Positions 7,462-9,847 of a DNA stretch of 9,847 bases are shown one piece after another. The notes under the pieces are model-generated. The model saw only the letters and a program-made list of their open reading frames with translations. It did not search any database and had not been told where the DNA came from. The position numbers and the translations under genes were made by a program. Positions within the stretch are counted from its first letter, which is position 1; each line of letters starts with the position of its first letter. The DNA is from Caulobacteraceae bacterium (GTDB lineage Bacteria > Pseudomonadota > Alphaproteobacteria > Caulobacterales > Caulobacteraceae): contig JACDGF010000046.1 in assembly GCA_013815405.1 (NCBI GenBank), positions 1 through 9,847 of the forward strand, read 5' to 3'.

Positions 7462-8928
7462 TCAACCCGCAATCGTCCCCGCGCCCCGCCGGCGCAGGCC
7501 CAAATAGGCGCCCAGCGCTAGGGCCGCGACCGCCAGGCTGGAGAGAAGCTGAGCGCGCAGGGAGGCGGTCAGGGCCATGGCCGCCAGGATCGCGACGATG
7601 CCCGCCACGGTCAGCCAGCTGCCCCACGGAAACAGCCACATGCGGATCGTGAGGCGTGGGGAGGCCTCCGCCTCGAGCCGCCTGCGAAGCCGGATCTGGG
7701 CCAGGGCGACGATCAGATAGATGATCAGCATCAGCGCGCCCGAGGCGTTGATCAGAAAGGCGAAGACCAGCTGCGGCGAAATCACCGAGGCGGCCATGGC
7801 CGCCACCCCGAATCCCGCCGCGATCAATATGGCGCGCACGGGCACTTTGCGACGATTGAGCTTGACCAGGGCGGCGGGCGCGTCGCCCTTCGCCGCCAGG
7901 GTGAAGAGCACCCGTGAGGTGACGTAGAGGCCGGAATTCAGGCACGAGAGGACCGCGGTCAGGACGATGGCGTTCATGATCAGGGCGGTGCCGGGGATGC
8001 CCAGCCGCTCCAGGGCCATGGCGAAGGGCGAGTCTCCGGGATGGATCGCCGTCCACGGCACCACGGTGACGATCAGGAAGAGGGAGATCACATAGAAGAG
8101 CAGGATGCGCACCACCACCTGGCTGGTCATGCGGGCGATGGCGCGGCCGGGCTCGGCCGATTCGGCCGCCGCGATGGTGGCGATCTCGGCCCCGCAGAGG
8201 GCGAAGACGACGCTGGTGACGCCCCCCAGGACGGACAGGGCGCCGAAGGGCGCGAAGCCGCCGTGGGCCGTCAGGTTGGCGAATCGGCCGGCCGATCCGG
8301 GCGCGTGGGCGATGACGTAGATTCCGGTGGCCAGGATGAAGGCGACGATCGCCGCGACCTTGATCGAGGAGAACCAGAACTCGAATTCGCCATAGGACCG
8401 GGCCGACCACAGATTGGTCGCCATCATCAGCGCCAGTAGGCCCAGCCCCAGGACCCAGACCTCGAGGCCGATCCACCGATGGAGCAGGGAGGCGCCCGCC
8501 AGAGCCTCGATAGCCACCACCACCACCCAGAAATACCAGTAGAGCCAGCCGGCGGTGAAGCCGGCCCAGTTCCCTAGGCCCAGGCGGGCGTATTCGGTGA
8601 ACGAGCCGGTCTCCGGAAAGGCCGCCGCCATCTCGCCCAGCATGCGCATGACCAGCAGGACCACGACCCCGGCCATCAGGTAGCTGACCACGATCGCCGG
8701 CCCCGCCGTGGCGATGCCCGAACTGCTGCCGACGAACAGGCCCGCGCCGATGATCCCGCCGATGGAGATCATCGCCACGTGGCGCTGGCGCAGGTCCTTG
8801 GCCAGGCCAAGCGCCCGCGCCTCCGCCACGACCTCGATTCCGGGCGCTCCGGCGCCGCTCGCTTGCGTCACGATCCCTCGCGTGGGCGGCTTCTTCGCCT
8901 CAATTTGCTGAGAGGGTCTTAGCCCCAT
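7462..8928 (-). CDS. Amino acid permease, APC superfamily, GabP-like
   Basis: This inner-membrane permease takes up an amino acid, most likely by proton symport. The 488-aa product has about 12 membrane segments. Its closest match from memory is E. coli GabP: RHVAMISIGGIIGAGLFVGS (49-68) covers the glycine-rich segment 1 break that contacts substrate, followed by MRMLGEMAAAFPETGSFTEYA, GWLYWYFWVVV, YGEFEFWFSSIKV, GAEIATIAAAES, and SCLNSGLYVTSR. GABA is therefore the leading substrate, but proline, asparagine and aromatic amino acid permeases of the AAT family share these motifs, so no symbol is given. The N-terminus has about 50 residues before RHV, longer than in GabP. ATG at 8928 has only a weak AGGG 7-8 nt upstream. 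A GTG at 8871, with GAGGG 3 nt upstream, would give 469 aa and is a real alternative. It diverges from the antitoxin gene with about 100 nt between starts. Its proximity to putA suggests amino acid catabolism, but they are separate transcripts. Confidence 0.93.
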   Translation of the reverse strand: MGLRPSQQIEAKKPPTRGIVTQASGAGAPGIEVVAEARALGLAKDLRQRHVAMISIGGIIGAGLFVGSSSGIATAGPAIVVSYLMAGVVVLLVMRMLGEMAAAFPETGSFTEYARLGLGNWAGFTAGWLYWYFWVVVVAIEALAGASLLHRWIGLEVWVLGLGLLALMMATNLWSARSYGEFEFWFSSIKVAAIVAFILATGIYVIAHAPGSAGRFANLTAHGGFAPFGALSVLGGVTSVVFALCGAEIATIAAAESAEPGRAIARMTSQVVVRILLFYVISLFLIVTVVPWTAIHPGDSPFAMALERLGIPGTALIMNAIVLTAVLSCLNSGLYVTSRVLFTLAAKGDAPAALVKLNRRKVPVRAILIAAGFGVAAMAASVISPQLVFAFLINASGALMLIIYLIVALAQIRLRRRLEAEASPRLTIRMWLFPWGSWLTVAGIVAILAAMALTASLRAQLLSSLAVAALALGAYLGLRRRGAGTIAG

Positions 8929-8979
8929 CGCTCGGCCCTGTCCCGCGGCGCATTGCGCTCCGAGGGAAGTCGTGCGAAA

Positions 8980-8998
8980 TATCGTATTAAAATCGATA
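8980..8998. promoter_or_regulatory. AT-rich dyad, candidate antitoxin operator or promoter
   Basis: TATCG (8980-8984) and CGATA (8994-8998) form an inverted repeat around the AT-rich spacer TATTAAAAT. It is the only strongly AT-rich stretch in the divergent region between the permease and antitoxin genes and lies 35 nt before the antitoxin ATG. Phd/YefM-type antitoxins usually bind short palindromes over their own promoter, so this is a plausible operator. I could not pair a convincing -35 box with a -10 box on either strand. Confidence 0.3.
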
Positions 8999-9017
8999 CC
9001 GACTACCAGCCAGGAAC

Positions 9018-9023
9018 GAGGAG
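9018..9023 (+). promoter_or_regulatory. Ribosome binding site of the antitoxin gene
   Basis: GAGGAG lies 9 nt before ATG 9033 and only 3 nt before an in-frame TTG at 9027. The spacing selects the ATG as the start. Confidence 0.7.
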
Positions 9024-9032
9024 ATATTGCCG

Positions 9033-9401
9033 ATGCAACGCGTCGAAGCGGAGGTCGCCGTGAGCGTGTCCGACCTCAAGAAAAGTCCGACCGCCATCGT
9101 CGACGAAGCGAGGGGCGCGCCGGTCGCCATCCTCAACCACAACCGGGTCATGGCCTATATGGTGCCCGCCGAGACCTATGAGGCGATGATGGAGCGACTT
9201 GACGATATGGCGCTGGTCGAGATCGTCAGATCCCGCGCGGGTGAAAAAAGCATTCCGGTGGATGCTGGGAAGCATCAAATTCTGGGTACTACCAAGGATG
9301 GTGTACGCAGCATTAAACCCAAGGGCCGCGCCACTCATTTCACCCAAAGAGAACTTCGCGCGGCGATCCGTACTGTGAGGACCGAAAAGACAGCAGTATG
9401 A
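9033..9401 (+). CDS. Orphan Phd/YefM (StbD/RelB-like) antitoxin with an atypical C-terminal tail
   Basis: The product (122 aa) opens with the standard fold of type II antitoxins of the Phd/YefM superfamily: VAVSVSDLKKSPTAIVDEA (8-26), then PVAILNHNRVMAYMVPAETY (30-49), and a toxin-binding-type helix around 50-70. These proteins dimerise, bind their own promoter and neutralise a RelE/ParE-type toxin. Relatives usually end soon after the GE..IPVD segment, near residue 77. Here the frame continues with 45 unrelated residues, including KPKGRATHFTQRELRAAIRT. DNA for the tail is compositionally different: I count about 52% GC over 9241-9400, well below the flanking sequence, with AAA, ATT, CAT and AGA codons rare elsewhere in the window. 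No RelE, ParE, Doc or PIN toxin follows; the next gene is a transporter 61 nt away. The antitoxin domain is certain; the tail looks like a fusion formed when the antitoxin end and toxin gene were lost. It could still act as a repressor or antitoxin to a distant toxin. Confidence 0.85.
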   Translation: MQRVEAEVAVSVSDLKKSPTAIVDEARGAPVAILNHNRVMAYMVPAETYEAMMERLDDMALVEIVRSRAGEKSIPVDAGKHQILGTTKDGVRSIKPKGRATHFTQRELRAAIRTVRTEKTAV

Positions 9402-9420
9402 CGCGGGAGGCGGCCTGCCC

Positions 9421-9448
9421 CATGGTTGCGCTCGGCGGTGCGACCATG
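9421..9448. promoter_or_regulatory. Dyad-symmetric element before the efflux gene
   Basis: The two 11-nt half-sites, CATGGTTGCGC and (read on the other strand) CATGGTCGCAC, agree at 9 of 11 positions, with the centre near 9434. The element ends 14 nt before the start of the DHA2 transporter gene. As DNA, it resembles an operator for a TetR- or MarR-type repressor, which commonly control such pumps; no such regulator is in the window. As RNA it folds, with G-U pairs, into a hairpin of about 12 pairs with loop CGGC, so it might also attenuate readthrough from the antitoxin gene. No T-run follows it. Confidence 0.4.
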
Positions 9449-9462
9449 TCCGGATTGGGCCC

Positions 9463-9847
9463 ATGACCTCGATCATCCACACCGCCTGTGACGCGGCGGC
9501 GGCTCGCGCGTCGAACGCGCGGATCGACGAAGGCCACCCGCGTCTCGTCCTGGCCACGACCGTTCTGGCCTCGAGCCTCGCCTTCATCGACGGTTCGGTG
9601 GTCAATGTCGGTCTGCCGGCGATCGGCCGGAGCCTTCACGCCGACGCGGCCGATCTGCAATGGGTGATCAACGCCTATCTTCTGCCGCTGAGCGCCCTGC
9701 TTTTGCTGGGGGGGGGGCGCGGCGGGGGATCGCTTCGGCCGGCGGCGCCTGCTGATCATCGGGATCGGCCTGTTCGCCGTAGCGTCCCTGGCCTGCGCCC
9801 TGGCGCCGGATTTCCGGACCTTGCTCGCCGGCCGCGCGCTCCAGGGG
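9463..9847 (+). CDS. DHA2 family (EmrB/QacA-type) multidrug efflux MFS transporter, 5' part, apparently frameshifted
   Basis: From ATG 9463 the frame gives HPRLVLATTVLASSLAFIDG (25-44), then VVNVGLPAIGRSLHAD and LQWVINAYLLPLSALLLL. This is the first membrane segment and the D1-type motif of 14-segment proton-driven drug exporters. At Leu82 the frame enters ten Gs (9708-9717). Reading on gives a Pro/Arg-rich non-membrane sequence with no stop before the edge. With nine Gs the frame becomes LGGGAAGDRFGRRRLL, then IGIGLFAVASLACALAPDF and LAGRALQG, exactly the expected motif A and segments 3-4. The gene is therefore either broken by one extra G, switched by slippage, or affected by a sequencing error. 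No strong Shine-Dalgarno is visible. The rest of the gene lies beyond the right edge. Family assignment is firm; substrate unknown. Confidence 0.85.
   Translation, partial: MTSIIHTACDAAAARASNARIDEGHPRLVLATTVLASSLAFIDGSVVNVGLPAIGRSLHADAADLQWVINAYLLPLSALLLLGGGRGGGSLRPAAPADHRDRPVRRSVPGLRPGAGFPDLARRPRAPG

Noticed and set aside
7179..7472. N-terminal extension of the TonB receptor by 98 residues
   Set aside because: The extension is not a signal or signalling domain, it overlaps the permease gene, and an ATG with a good ribosome site and signal peptide lies at 7178.
1..9847. A new defence, CRISPR, prophage or transposon system
   Set aside because: No repeat-spacer array, transposase, integrase, nuclease, reverse transcriptase or terminal inverted repeats could be found; all long genes belong to known metabolic or transport families.

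Overview
The window is GC-rich and densely packed on both strands. Its gene content (short PutA without a DNA-binding domain, TonB-dependent receptor with an MFS partner, GabP-like permease) fits an alphaproteobacterium, possibly Caulobacterales such as Caulobacter or Phenylobacterium. That placement is inferred from protein style and composition only.

Layout. Positions 1-178 (-) hold the N-terminus of an exported protein that runs off the left edge. Divergent from it is putA (344-3445, +), a bifunctional enzyme that oxidises proline to glutamate. Its 3' end overlaps by 17 nt, tail to tail, with an MFS transporter gene (3429-4745, -). That gene lies 12 nt downstream of a TonB-dependent outer-membrane receptor gene (4758-7178, -), so the two probably form a receptor plus inner-membrane permease unit for a ligand I cannot identify. 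Further upstream on the same strand is a GabP-like amino acid permease (7462-8928, -), separated by about 280 nt with a hairpin after its stop codon. Divergent from the permease is a short Phd/YefM/StbD-type antitoxin gene (9033-9401, +) with no toxin gene beside it and an unusual AT-richer C-terminal tail. Last is the start of a DHA2 (EmrB/QacA-type) drug-efflux MFS gene (9463 to the right edge, +), whose frame is broken at a run of ten Gs.

How the genes work together. PutA and the GabP-like permease could both serve use of amino acids as carbon and nitrogen sources, but they are not in one operon. The receptor and MFS pair looks like a separate nutrient or metallophore uptake unit. The antitoxin and efflux gene look like an accessory edge: an orphan antitoxin with a composition change, then an efflux gene preceded by a strong dyad that could be a repressor operator.

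I see no CRISPR array, insertion sequence, tRNA or rRNA. I find no clearly new multi-gene system. The best leads are the chimeric orphan antitoxin, the G-run frame break, an EF-hand-like loop in the receptor, and the dyad before the efflux gene.
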